From Macrolepiota albuminosa (lineage: Eukaryota; Basidiomycota; Agaricomycetes; Agaricales; Agaricaceae), in assembly GCA_027475525.1 (NCBI GenBank), contig JAMWFC010000029.1, positions 1 to 64,000 on the forward strand: a stretch of 64,000 nt of DNA. The letters are read 5' to 3'. Positions within the stretch are counted from its first letter, which is position 1; every line of letters starts with the position of its first letter. Positions 45,290 to 56,533 of the stretch are shown here, in pieces. A program made the translations under genes and the position numbers. The notes below the pieces were generated by a model. It was not told the DNA's origin and did no database searches. It saw only the letters and a list, made by a program, of their open reading frames with translations.

Positions 45290-46329
45290 TATCCATGCAT
45301 TTGCCCTGCCAAACTAAACACCCACTGGCCAGTGTCCAAAGCATCATCTGATCGCACCACCAGAGAATTCTCCAAATGGTCTATGAAGCTTGAAATATTC
45401 TTGCAACAGAGCAGCCTTGACCAATATATCTTTGTTTCTGAGAAGAATCCCAACAGATTAATCACCTAACCTGATCTGAGGACTGAGTCCAATGCATATG
45501 CTAATTGGCTGGCCAACAATGACTTTATCATTGACGTCATCCAAGCAGCAGTGTCCAAAGCAGAACAAGAAGGCCTTGAGATTGACAGCATGGCAAAGGA
45601 CAGCATGGCAAAGGAATGTTATAATGCCCTGAAAGCCCATGCCCAGCATGAGGGATCCATGAAACAAGTAGCCCTCATTTGCCAGGCTCTGACCACATAT
45701 GCATCAATTGCTGAGCTGATTGATACCACTGCCCATAAAATATGCAATCTCATAGACTAAGCTTTCTTTATTAGCACTATTGATAGAAACCTGTTCAAGT
45801 GCATTACTCCTCTGAACAGCATTAATGATAAGTCTTTTGAGTCCCTTCAGATCCAAGTCTTGTGGAGCCTTGCTGATGCCATAAGGAACAGATCATACAC
45901 CTCCTCACATATCCAAAAGCTCTTCCAGACAGTTGACAGTCTCTCTAATCTTGCTAGTACATCATCCACTAATACTGCCCTCACAGCCTATGACTCTAAG
46001 CCCACCTCCCATCCCCATAACCATGGTCTCAATTTCCCATGTTGTGAGGTATGCTGTGCTTCAAAACATTCATGCAGTAGACACACAAAGAAGTGGTGTA
46101 TCTGGCCAGAAGAAAGCATGGCTGGCAAAACCATTGAGGAATCTAGGTCTATGTGCCAAGCCACACAAGGAGAAGCAAAAGAAGAAAAAATAAAGCAAAG
46201 AGGAGCACACAATAGCAACATCAAGAATGAAATCATGGTAAAAGGACTGGATGGCCAAATATACATTGTTGACATTAAGAATCTACAGAAGATACAGCTG
46301 GAAATGGCCAAAACTTTGTGGGCACTATA
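45290..46329 (+). pseudogene. Copia-2 Gag with zinc knuckle
   Basis: Parallels the first Copia Gag: FLQQSSLDQYIFVSEKNPN, NAYANWLANNDFIIDVIQ, TTAHKICNLID and the knuckle CCEVCCASKHSCSRHTKKWC (46040-46100). A 15-bp in-frame repeat (encoding DSMAK twice) lies at 45583-45612. Stops at 45466 and 45758 break the frame. Confidence 0.75.
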
Positions 46330-46430
46330 ACAACCAACACCACCAACTTCTTTAAGAATCTACAGAAGATACAGCTGGAAATGGCCAAAACTTTGTGGGC
46401 ACTATAACAACCAACACCACCAACTTCTTT
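46277..46430. repeat. Exact 77-bp tandem duplication
   Basis: Units 46277-46353 and 46354-46430 are identical, just after the Gag open stretch. Confidence 0.95.
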
Positions 46431-46508
46431 TGAATATGGAGGCTTCACGGCCACAGACACAGACAAAGTCAACAAACCACAAGCCACAATTAACTGGAAC
46501 ACCCACAT

Positions 46509-47027
46509 TATAAGGACAACCTCTAGAGGCTGTGGCTCAGTCACACAGCTGGCAGAGGGAGATCCAAAGTGTATTAGAGTATGTACTGACAATATCATAA
46601 TAACTATTCACTTGGCAGAGGGAGATCCAAAGAGAACAAGTCTAGGGACTTCCTATGCCAGGTTGGATGCTTCTGGGGCTTCTGAAGTGTGAGAAGCAAC
46701 TGTACAGTACAACAAAACCTTAAAAATTTGAAAATTGACTAACGAAACAACTGTGCAAACAAGGCAGGAAAACTCCGGACTTTAGAAGTCAGAAAGGCAA
46801 ACTCCGGCTTATATAAGCAGTCTGGAAGTGGTGCTGAAGGGTCCACACTTGTCTGAATGGTAGCTAAAGAATCAGAGCACCTTAAGGGCTGACAGTAGTA
46901 CTAACAGATAGTGTTGAAAGAATAGAAACAGTAAAATGAAATAATGTCAGAAGAAATAAGAAAATGATTGAAGGGAGAGTGAAGAGATAAGGAGTGAGAA
47001 AAGGAAGAAATGAGGAGTCCCCTGACA
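46509..47027 (+). repeat. Solo LTR, family Y, copy C
   Basis: 519 bp, from TATAAGGAC (first G mutated to A) to CCCTGACA, flanked by a perfect 5-bp duplication CACAT (46504-46508 and 47028-47032). Inserted between Gag and protease of the second Copia. Confidence 0.92.
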
Positions 47028-47109
47028 CACATGATTCTATCACTGCACAATTGTGGAACTATCCTAGCCATTACAACAGTCATACCAGCCAACTCCTCAA
47101 GCAACACAT

Positions 47110-48450
47110 GCATCATTTCACTCACTAAAAAACCATTCTATATGGACTCAGAGAGGATCATCCACATATTGCCATGTGCATCCAACTTCATTGCACTAAA
47201 GCCAATCTCTTTTCAATCAGTCAAGGATGTTGGTAGAATATCAATCCAAGCAATTGGCATTAGACAGATATGGCTACAAGTACAAAACCAAATAGAAATA
47301 TACCTCCAGAATGCTCTCTATATATCTACCTCCACTATTTGACTGATTTCTATCTCAGCTCTAACTGCTGGAATGCAAGTACTAATTATGTTCAGCTAGT
47401 TCAGAGTAACCATCTTTGACAAGAACTCTGGCACCCTACTAGCCGCAGGCCCTCTAATCTCCAGAAAGTGCCTCTACATGCTTGAGTTGCAGAACACCTT
47501 ATCAGAATATGCTCTCACTGCTGCCCAACAACCTGTCACAATTGATACATGGCACTGGCATCTTGAACATGACAATTACCAGATTATAGCCACTATGGCC
47601 TGGAATAGTCTCTTGCCAGGTACGCCACCCACTCTTCTTCTCATATAACCAAAATGTGACGTCTGCATTCTTGGCAAACAGACACAAATACTGGTTTTTA
47701 AATTATGGAAGGAAAGGTAAAGGGCAATAGAGAAACTATATACAAATAGTTTGGATAGACCTCACAAGGCCTATATATATGCAGTTTTACATTGGAAACA
47801 AATATATTATAGACCTTGTTGATGATTTTATAAACATGTCATAGTCAGTACTGTTAAAGTCAAAAGCAGACATGCTCAATGTGCTATGGGCATGGAAAAA
47901 AGAATAGAAATCTGAAACAGGGCAAAGAGTTGGTATATACCATGCTGGATATGATAGCGAGCTAATTAGTCACCAAGTCAAACAATAGCTGGCAACTATA
48001 GAGACAAGACACAAATATGGTGCTCTTTATATCTCACAGCATATGAGAAGAGTAGAACAAATGCATCAAATACTCCAAGGAAAAGCACACACTATGAGGA
48101 TAGCTACTAAGTGCCTGGACTCATTATGGAATAAATTCTATTTGACAGCAACTCACTTACATGCAAAAATGCTAATAAAATCCTTGAATGGAAAAACCCC
48201 CTTCAAGCTGTGGCATAATTGTGCCTCCAACTACTCCTATATGTGGAAAATTGGTTGTAGAGCTTTTGTACTCATACTGCACCAACACAATTTGAAGCTC
48301 AATGCATGAGGGATTGAATGCATTCTTATAGGGTATACTCAAAACTTAAAAGCCTACAAGTGTTATGATCCAAGAACCAGAAAAATCTATGAGTTCTACT
48401 ATGTACATTTTCTGAAGCACCAAGACAGCTACTCCACAATGTCTGGTGAG
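47110..48450 (+). pseudogene. Copia-2 protease and integrase
   Basis: The protease remnant reads FYMDSERIIHILPCASNF. The integrase zinc module is WHWHLEHDNYQII ... CDVCILGK (47550-47680), with the second His of the usual HLGH retained. Decayed core and C-terminus follow (FYLTATHLHAKMLIKSLNGK, MWKIGCRAFVLILHQHNL, 48130-48300). Stops are frequent. Confidence 0.75.
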
Positions 48451-48524
48451 CAAAGCACCTCTGTCATGATTGAGCAAGTGCCCATGCCCACAAATGCAAT
48501 CTCAATTGAACTCACAATGATCAG

Positions 48525-48783
48525 TGTTGAGGTAAGAACTTACATACTATTGAGCAGCACCATAGTATGGTCATGATGTTTTTCTGTATTCAGCATTACC
48601 TTTCAAAAGTAGTATCAGCCACACCACATACCAATTGGTATTTACCAGTCTTCATTATATCTATGCAAAATAACTCTCAGTCAACTACAATATGTTGAGT
48701 GACTGAGGGTGAGCCATATTACTACTCTTATACTGACTAATCACTCATACATACCTGTAGACTAAAACTTGTTGTATTCTACA
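48525..48783 (+). repeat. Copia-type solo LTR in Copia-2
   Basis: 259 bp from TGTTGAGG to TTCTACA, flanked by ATCAG (48520-48524) and ATTAG (48784-48788), a 5-bp duplication with one C-to-T change. Excision joins the flanks in one open frame (L-T-M-I-S-N-V-Y-K-I), which confirms the boundaries. It shares TCAGTCAACTACAATATG-like words with the Copia-2 3' LTR. Confidence 0.82.
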
Positions 48784-49339
48784 ATTAGCAATGTCTACAA
48801 AATATCATCAGCAATTTCATTACCTACAGACAACAACAATGACAATACTCACTCTCTTTCATCCAATATAGAGCAGGAAACATTAACAAGCTCAGATAGT
48901 AGAGCAACAATGCCACCATGCACCTACAGTGATTCAACCAAACCTGCACATCCATTGCTAAAGCCAGCCCCAACCATCTGCTGACGATGCACCTTGAACA
49001 AGTAGTACAAGAGTCATAAGCAACTGTGAACTGGATACGAGCCTTCTAGGCCAAAAAATGCAATGAGTAAAACAGAGCTCTTGACAGCCAGGCATGCCAA
49101 GATGCCCATAACAAAACTTAACCAGCTTTACTATGTGCACCAGTGACAGGAGAAGAACCTGATGACAACACTCCTTCAGACTTGGCAAACATAGCATCCA
49201 TGGAGGACATTAAACATCTGCTCTCTATTGTCAAGTCTCTTGATGATTCTTATTCTATTAACATGACCAATAAGCCATGCATCTGGGAAGAGGCCAAGTC
49301 ATCAGCTTATGCCAAACAATAAAAGACAGTGTATAGAAA

Positions 49340-50810
49340 GGAACTTAACTTGTTAAAAGATATGGGTGATCTTGTGGGAGAAAGTGCCACCAGGCCATAA
49401 AATCTATAAAGGATGGCCCTTCTTTAAGATTAAGCAGGACAAGAACAGAAAAGCAGTAAGGTTCAAAGTTCGACTTGTTTTCAAGGGATTTAAGCAGGTA
49501 TATGATCGAGACTATACCAGGATGACCTTGTCAACAGTGCATATGAAATTGTGGAGGATATTGCTGCATCTAGCTGCCATGCAAAGATGAGACACCACAC
49601 AGATTGATATCAAAACCATGTTTCTTTATAGATTGCTCTCCAATAATGAAACTTAGTGCATAGATCAACTAAATGGTTTTGTCAAATCTAGTAAGGAAGG
49701 ATAAGTATAATGCCTGCTTTGTGGCCTCTACAGCATAAAGCAAGTGGGGCACATTTGGAATCAAACACTCAATAACAAAATGCTATCTTAGAAATTCACG
49801 TGGCTTTTTTGCAAATCATGTGCATATTATAGAAAAAGGGATATGAGTACTATCATAGCCACAGTACATATCAACAATTTCTTAGCCACCACATCCACCA
49901 AGGCAGAGTACAAGCTGTTCAAAGACCAACTATGCACTGTCTAGACTATATCTGATCTTGAACTCTTGAAGTTCATTATCAGCATAGCTATCAAGTGAGA
50001 CTGCATCATACTATCAAGCTGTCCTAATTAGTCCTAATAGACAAGATTATGAGCCAGTTTAGTCAGTCAGATGCAGTTCCTTTGTCACTTCCTATGGAAT
50101 TTGGTTTCAAGCTTAAACGCAGCAGTAGGTCATTATTATCTCATGAAGAAGTCAAGGCACTTCAAAAGATCCTGTACTGATCCCTTGTTGAATGCATACT
50201 TTATGTTGTAATTTCTACCTACCCAAATATCTTGTATGCTGTACAGCAACTTACTCAATTCATTGACTATTTCATGACCGTTTACTGGCAAGCCACTACA
50301 AGACTGGTATGCTACCTCAAGAGCATGTAGAACTTAAAGCTGGTGCTAAAAAGCATAACTAATCCTGTCTACTTTATCAAATTTACTGACTCTGACTAGA
50401 CAAACTGCCTTAATACCAGACAGAGTATTGTGGGCTACATCTGGAGTCTGAGCTCTGGAGTTGTCTTGTGGGCCACACAGAAACAAAAGTTAGTTGCCAT
50501 GTCCTCATATGAGACTGAATATATAGCAGCATATAAGAGCACTCAAGGATGCATATAGTTGCAAGCTTTACTGAAGAGTATTGGATTCAACTCTACTAGT
50601 AAGCTGACATCCATCATGTGCAACAATAATGCTGCCATCAATCTATCTGAAGATCCCACTCTCTATACTCATGTTAAACATGTTGATATCAAGTACCATT
50701 TTCTTTGTGAATATGTTCAAATGGGCAAAATTTGCATTTGCTACATAAATACCAAATTCAATGTCACAAACATCTTCATAAAAGCACTTGCTGCCCTGCT
50801 GTTCTTATGA
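49340..50810 (+). pseudogene. Copia-2 reverse transcriptase and RNase H
   Basis: Recognisable are VPPGHKIYKGWPFFKIKQDK, VRLVFKGFKQVYDRDYTR, QIDIKTMFLYRLLS (49590-49640), a catalytic-box remnant VHINNFLATTSTK (near 49870; the DD is lost) and RNase H (KFTDSD, SIVGYIWSLSSGVVLWATQK, YIAAYKST, MCNNNAAINL, VKHVDIKYHFLCEY, 50380-50720). Stops throughout. Confidence 0.75.
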
Positions 50811-50912
50811 CTACATGCTTTTCTGAGCCTACAACTTCTGCAATAAACCCCTACAATTCCTATGCAATGAGGAGACACAACTAGAATTTTTGAAGTCCAT
50901 GGTGAGGAGGAG

Positions 50913-51291
50913 TGTTGATGAACAAAGTCAGCACACCATAGATTTCTGCATTCATCTCTTCCATCCACTATCATGTATTGCGTCCCCCACACTCTATCTC
51001 TTTTCTTTTCATACCTGACCACATCTATAACTCTTTCCATTATTACATACTCTATTTTTTCATGCATATTATATCTGGCCACACTCATAGCCCTTCCCAT
51101 TGTCATTGAACACACATATATATGAATACTACATACTAACATCCTCAGTCAATTATATATTGAACTGTGAATGAGTCATACATCCATAGACACCTTACTA
51201 CAGATACTGATGTAGTTACTTGACAGACTTGTAGACTTAAGCTTCTGTCAGGTAAATATATAGTCAATTATATACTAGACTGGGGACTTGT
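50913..51291 (+). repeat. Copia-2 3' LTR, right end uncertain
   Basis: Starts TGTTGATGAACAAAG after a GAGGAGGAG polypurine tract. It runs into the family-Y LTR at 51292 and does not resume after it, so its end is lost or lies near 51291. Confidence 0.7.
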
Positions 51292-51810
51292 TGTAAGAGC
51301 AACCTCTGGAGGCTATGGCTCAGTCACACAGCTAGCAGAGGGAGATTCAAAGTGTATTAGAATATATACTGACAATATCATGATAACTACTCATCTGGCA
51401 GAGGAAGATCCAAAGAAAACAAGTCTAGGGATTCCCTATGCCAGGTTGAACACTTCCAAGGCCTCTGAAGCATGGAAAACAACTGTACAGTACAACAAAA
51501 CCTTAAAAACTTGAAAATTGCCTAAATAAACAACTATACAAATAAAGCAGGAAAACTTCAGATTTTGAAAGTCAAAAAAGCAAACTCTGGCCTATGTAAG
51601 TGGTCTGAAAGCAGTGCTGAAGGGCCCACACTTGTCTGAATAGTAGCTAAAGAACCAGAGCACCTCAAGAGCTGAGAATAGTACCAACAGATAGTATTGA
51701 TAGAATAGAAACAGTAAAATGAGAGAATGACAGAAAAAATAAGAGAATGAATGAAAGGAGAATAAAGAGATAAAGTGTGAAAGAAGGAAAAAATGAGGAG
51801 TTTTCTGACA
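51292..51810 (+). repeat. LTR, family Y, copy D, no target duplication
   Basis: 519 bp, TGTAAGAGC to TTCTGACA, strongly similar to copies A-C and E. The flanks (CTTGT and CAGTC) do not match, unlike the four other copies. It may be the 5' LTR of a truncated element whose internal sequence follows, or a recombination product. Confidence 0.88.
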
Positions 51811-52160
51811 CAGTCTGGTACAGCAGAGGGAGGAACTGCCTGGATGTCTGGGATATATACATTTGTCTTGCATTGTGAATTCTGCAAGGTGGACTCAGGG
51901 CCAAGGTCATCCTCTGACCTCAGCTTATTGGTGTCTTCCACAGAAGGAAGAGTGTTCATAGAAGAGGCCTTGGCCATCTAGCAAGGTGCCTAAAAAAGAA
52001 GATTACTATCTATTTTGTGTGCTGCAGAGGAAGGGACACATAATCTTGTATGGAAACAATTACTTGCTGCAAGCAATACAGAGTTACTCTAGGATGTGCA
52101 GAAAGAAGCCATCTAAGAATACATAGTCAATGCACTGTAAAATGCTATGTGAGTATTAAA
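51811..52160 (+). pseudogene. Fragment of repeat protein (SSTEGRVFIEEALA)
   Basis: Reads GPRSSSDLSLLVSSTEGRVF then IEEALA, stop, and in continuing frames RRLLSILCAAEEGTHNLVWK. The same residues occur on the minus strand at 63640-63470. Unrecognised. Its position directly after LTR copy D makes it a candidate for family-Y internal coding sequence. Confidence 0.45.
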
Positions 52161-52275
52161 ATGGCAGTTATAATTCAAGAGCTTGAAAGAGCATGACTAT
52201 GACTCTTATTGTCCAATGTCCTGCTTTCTTTCTGTGCCTCCTCCCAGCAAATTTACAACTATTAGCATATACAGC

Positions 52276-52525
52276 CTCTCACAGTTAGCTTGATCTTTGT
52301 GGCCCAATTCCCTCAGGATTGGGCTGCTGACAGTCAAGAACTTTTTCAGGACTCAAGACATAAAATTTCTTCTTAAAAAACCATGGTTAATCTTTATAGT
52401 AAGATCCTTGCAAGAACACCTATTTCCTTCTACTCAAAGATTTCTTCTTACTACAAATCTCCAAACAACTGCCAGCAAAAGCTTCAAATTAATCTCAAAA
52501 ATTTTGCTTCTTTGTTGAAACATCA
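52276..52525 (+). repeat. Diverged repeat W, copy 1
   Basis: Resembles 61262-61488: both have GTTAGCTTGA, TTTCAGGACTCAAGA, a TACTCAAAG segment and end near TTGTTGAAA. The right copy lies just upstream of ORF-P, so this may mark the 5' part of the same element. Confidence 0.45.
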
Positions 52526-53166
52526 GATCAAGTAAGACCAAGAGACAACAACATGAAATGAGTTTTTGAATTGAGTGGACTGCAATTTGCAAAAAAGATG
52601 TAGTAAAAGATGTAAGTCTGCAGGAGGAGGAGCAAATAGTTACATGTCTGTGCACTATTTTGTATAATCATGTTCTGCATATACACAGTTTTGAGCTAGC
52701 CTATCTTCCCACTTCCTAATAACATCAGGTATTATTTAGGCATATAGAACTCATGTTTGCATCTTTATCAGGATACTCACTTGATAATGCCATAACTCTT
52801 ATTTGTGCAGTGTTTCTCACTGGCATGGGTATATTAGGCAAGATATACACATATTTGAGATGCTTTGTGCACATAAAAAATGAAACACAGTTCATAAACA
52901 TTTTTTCAAACTACAACAGTATAGTATCAAAAGAAATAAAAAAAAAGAATCAGATAAACATTAGTAAGGTCCAAAAACAAACAGTGAGGAAGCAAGAAGA
53001 AGAAAAGACAAACTCAAGTCATGAATTCACCAGGCAAATAATCTCTTCATGCTCAGATATATTACATCTTTACCCATATCCTAGGCTTGTCATCAGCATT
53101 GGTTGCATGTCTCCAATTTCATACAAGCAAATACTCACATAGAAACCCAAGCTAAGCAATTTACTA

Positions 53167-53343
53167 CTACTTCTTCTTCTGCTTCTTAGTGGATGATGAA
53201 GCTTCCTGCTTTGCAGCATTTCGTTCTTTGATGTTTTTTAACACCTTACACTTTTTGCATATCTCACCAGCTGCCCTCAATACATCTGGATGGATGTTGC
53301 AAAAGAATAAATGTTTTTCATAGCAGGAGTGGATTTTTGCCAT
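53167..53343 (-). pseudogene. 58-codon Cys/His/Lys-rich ORF, relic
   Basis: Minus-strand ORF from ATG at 53343 to TAG at 53167. It has Cys and His spaced like a metal-binding module (SCYEKHLFFCNIHPDV, ICKKCKVLKN) and ends in a lysine tail STKKQKKK. The residue pattern looks protein-like despite the decayed surroundings. The upstream frame is closed. Family not recognised. Confidence 0.3.
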
Positions 53344-54214
53344 CACATGACATGTGGAGCTTCAGTGAGGTTAAAGTTGTGCAAAGCTAATCTGAATCTA
53401 GGTCAACTCACTAATGATATTTGCCCCTACTGTATGTCATTGCAACAGAGATTGCTGAAGTAGAGAAAAACTCTTAGCATGCACTGAAGAGCTAATACTG
53501 TTCTATTATTTCAAAAATGCATTTTGGGCTCTACTTATACTCACTCATACAGGTGCAAGCTTCTGTTTTTCAGCCTTGAAAAAACAAAAGATAAAAAGGT
53601 AAAGACATAATAGGCATATTATTCTCACAGATTTGATGGAGAAATAGGCTTAGTACAGACATGGTCAGCCAGGCTGCATGCATGCAGTCCCCTTTCTATC
53701 TCTCTATCTGTAATTCCTTAGTAAGGTATTTGACAACAAAATAGTATCACATTTTTTTTTGAAAAAAAAATAGCATAAAGCTGGGTTAACTATGTGTTCT
53801 GTAAAAAAGAGAAAAGAGGGAAGATGTATTATTGGGGAGGAACACAAACATTTGTACTATATCCTGTGCACAAAAGCAGCTACAATAGGAGCAGCAAATA
53901 GAGTGAGTGAGCCAACTGCTCAACAGCTTGTTTTTATTAAGAGTGGGTTAAAATAAATTGATTGAAGTCTGAGTAAAGACAAGTAATAGCAGTTTAAATA
54001 AAGAAGAATGGAACATTTTCATTCTCATCTCAGCATTCTGCTGTTATACTAATGAACTACTACTAGGGATTTAATTAAGTACAAGTATCAGATGAGGAAT
54101 AAAGAAATAGTGATTTAAACTGAGCCTAAATTAACTCAGAGCAAACCTCCTCCACATCTATTTGCTTGATTCAAAGACTATAAAAACAATGGCATATTAT
54201 GGCTACATCTGAAC

Positions 54215-54420
54215 TATCTTGCATCATGTTTTACATAGAGATATTGACTTCTCATTATTCTGCATCCAAACTATTTTGCACTATGTCTGATATAAACATA
54301 TTAACTTCTCATTATGCTGTATTCAAACCATCTTACATTATGTCTGATACAGACATATCAACTTTTCATTATGCTCATCTTGCATTTATATCTGATACAG
54401 ACTTATTGACTTGTTATCAT
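54215..54420. repeat. Degenerate direct repeat, ~57-60 bp unit
   Basis: About three to four imperfect units containing TCTGATA(T/C)A(A/G)ACATAT and ACTTCTCATTATGCT. Embedded in relic DNA. Confidence 0.55.
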
Positions 54421-55439
54421 GCTGTGCTCACTGCATTTGGTTATCTGATGCTGAGAAAAGTGGGTCTGGCAGCATGCCTGAAAAAGATAGGCTTTATGAA
54501 TCATGCACTGCTTCTTTTGAGGTGTGTGGTCATTACAGCCTCCTTAGTTCTATTTTTTGCATTTTTTGTCATCAGAAAAAAGCAACTAAGATAGCCATGT
54601 ACAGTTGCTCTCCTAGGCCAGATCTCCCTAATAAATGACTAATCTGCTCAACTTTGGCTGAAAGTCTGACCAGGCCTTGCAGAGCAACCATAAATGCAGT
54701 AGAAAATTGGAGTATATATCCATCTTATGTCTTTGCAAAGAGCTGTTGATATTAGTAACAGATGTTTGTGCTGCTCTGTTTGTTGACAAAGTTGGTATGT
54801 AATTAATCCATAATTTTTGAGAACTTTTACCACCAATGATAGACTTATATTAAATATATTTGGCTATTATTTGTTTGTTTTTTAACTGTTATTCTTGACT
54901 GGAAAATTTTTCTACATCTCAATTGTGCTCAAGATTTATAGTTGTTAGCTTGCCATGCCAACCCTGATAGCTGCAAACTTCTGAGGTCATTTGGTCTATG
55001 CATAGTGCTGACCTTGGCAGCTAGCATGTGCTCCATTTAGTCATCAGTTTATATACCAAAGTCTTGCACTGAGCAATTAAAAACTTCTTGAGCCTTTTCT
55101 ATGCCTTTAGCAATAGTTGTGAGTTTTTTAGTTAGTTTTCTTACTATTGCATTAATTTCATAGTATGGCTATCATAGCTATCTATTGCAATTTCCAGTTT
55201 TATGATCTTGTTTCCAATTAGTCACAGCCTGCAATGTCTCATCAACTTTGTCTCTGGATACTGATAAGACTCTACACAGGCTAGGCACATCAACAGCAGG
55301 CTTAGCACTAATTCTTGTTATCTTGCTGTACATGATCCAAACTTGGCATGCATAATTCATCCAGTTTAAGCCATACCCAATAGCTACATATAGCAAATGA
55401 CAGATCTAATCAGTGATAGTCAGCATTTTTGTTAGCTTC

Positions 55440-56533
55440 TTGTTATTTAGTTTAATGCACAGCATTTACTTACATTCTTTTCAGTTCACCACTCCTTGGC
55501 AATGCTTAGCCACTTAGCAATGGTAAACTTATTTTTGCCATAAATACTTACCATTGTCACTGGTCAGAAAAACAGAACAGAGTACCCTATTTGCACTCTT
55601 CAGTTCACCTCACAGTTCAGATTTCTTTTGTGCTGACTTAGTTTAAAGTCATTAATTGTCTTGACATCTCTAGCCTGCTTGCTGTCAGAAAACTTCTCAT
55701 TTCTTTCTTTTTTTACTCCCTATCTTTTCATTCATTCATTCTCTTATTTCTTTTGTCATTTTCTCATTTCACTATTTTTATTCTTTCAACATTATCTGTT
55801 AGTACTATTATCAGCTCTTGAAATGCTCTGATTCTTAAGCTACCATTCAGACAAGTGTAGGCTCTTCAGCACCACTTTTAAACTGCTTATATAAGCCAGA
55901 GTTTGCCTTTCTGACTTCTAAAGTCCAGAGTTTTCCTGCCTTGTTTGTACAGTTATTTAATTAGGCAATTTTCAAGTTTTTAAAGTTTTGTTGTACTGTA
56001 CAGTTGTTTTCCATGCTTCAGAAGCCCCAGAAGTGTCCAACCTGGCATAGGAAATCCCTAGACTTGTTTTCTTTGAATCTACCTCTGCCAGGTAAATAGT
56101 TATCATGATATTGTCAGTATATATTCTAATATACTTTGGATCTTCCTCTGTCAGCTGTGTGACTGAGCCATAGCCTCCAAAGGTTGGTTGACTTTACACT
56201 TGCTGTAGTTATGCATTCAGAATTTGTATGTCTTGCAGCTGCAGCAAGCAACATATAGCTTAGTCATTGCTAAGCCTCTCGTCTTCTTGCTGCACTTTAC
56301 TCACATTCACCTTCTTTTCCTTTAAGTGCACTTGTTTGTTAGCATATCTTTTTTACTAATATTCCTTACTGACATCCCTTCCTTACTGTTCCTTGCTGTT
56401 TAACTTGTTTCTGACTTGTTCTTTGAGAACTGCCCAGGACTCCCTCAAATACTTAGCATACCCAACATATATTTTCTAGTCAGTAGCCATAAACTGTGTC
56501 TGCTACTAATCAACTTTTGGACATCATCAATGC
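55440..56533 (+). repeat. Family-Z repeat, copy 2, split by an LTR
   Basis: Matches 1310-1893 on both sides of the family-Y LTR E, including TTAGTCATTGCTAAGCCTCT and GATCAACTTTTGG-type segments, and ends at the same CATCATCAATG. It is CpG-depleted relative to the left copy and lacks the first ~370 bp of the putative LTR. Confidence 0.8.
55683..56198 (-). repeat. Solo LTR, family Y, copy E
   Basis: 516 bp, TGTCAGAA to CTTTACA on the plus strand, with a perfect duplication CTTGC (55678-55682 and 56199-56203). The undivided target is visible at 1540-1555 of the other family-Z copy. Confidence 0.92.

Larger units (their letters stand above)
45241..51291 (+). mobile_element. Older Ty1/Copia element, 5' LTR missing
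   Basis: A second Copia related to the first, with Gag (45290-46329), integrase (47110-48450), reverse transcriptase (49340-50010), RNase H (50280-50810), a polypurine tract GAGGAGGAG at 50904-50912 and a 3' LTR from 50913. Two solo LTRs interrupt it (46509-47027 and 48525-48783). It is nearly CpG-free and riddled with stops, so it is older than the first copy. Confidence 0.88.
52526..55430. other. A+T-rich relic DNA
   Basis: About 2.9 kb with almost no CG dinucleotides and only short ORFs. No domain is recognised apart from the Cys/Lys-rich ORF at 53167-53343. A diverged direct repeat of about 55-60 bp is visible at 54215-54420 (recurring ATTATGTCTGATA... and CTTCTCATTATGCT). Probably old transposon sequence. 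Confidence 0.5.
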
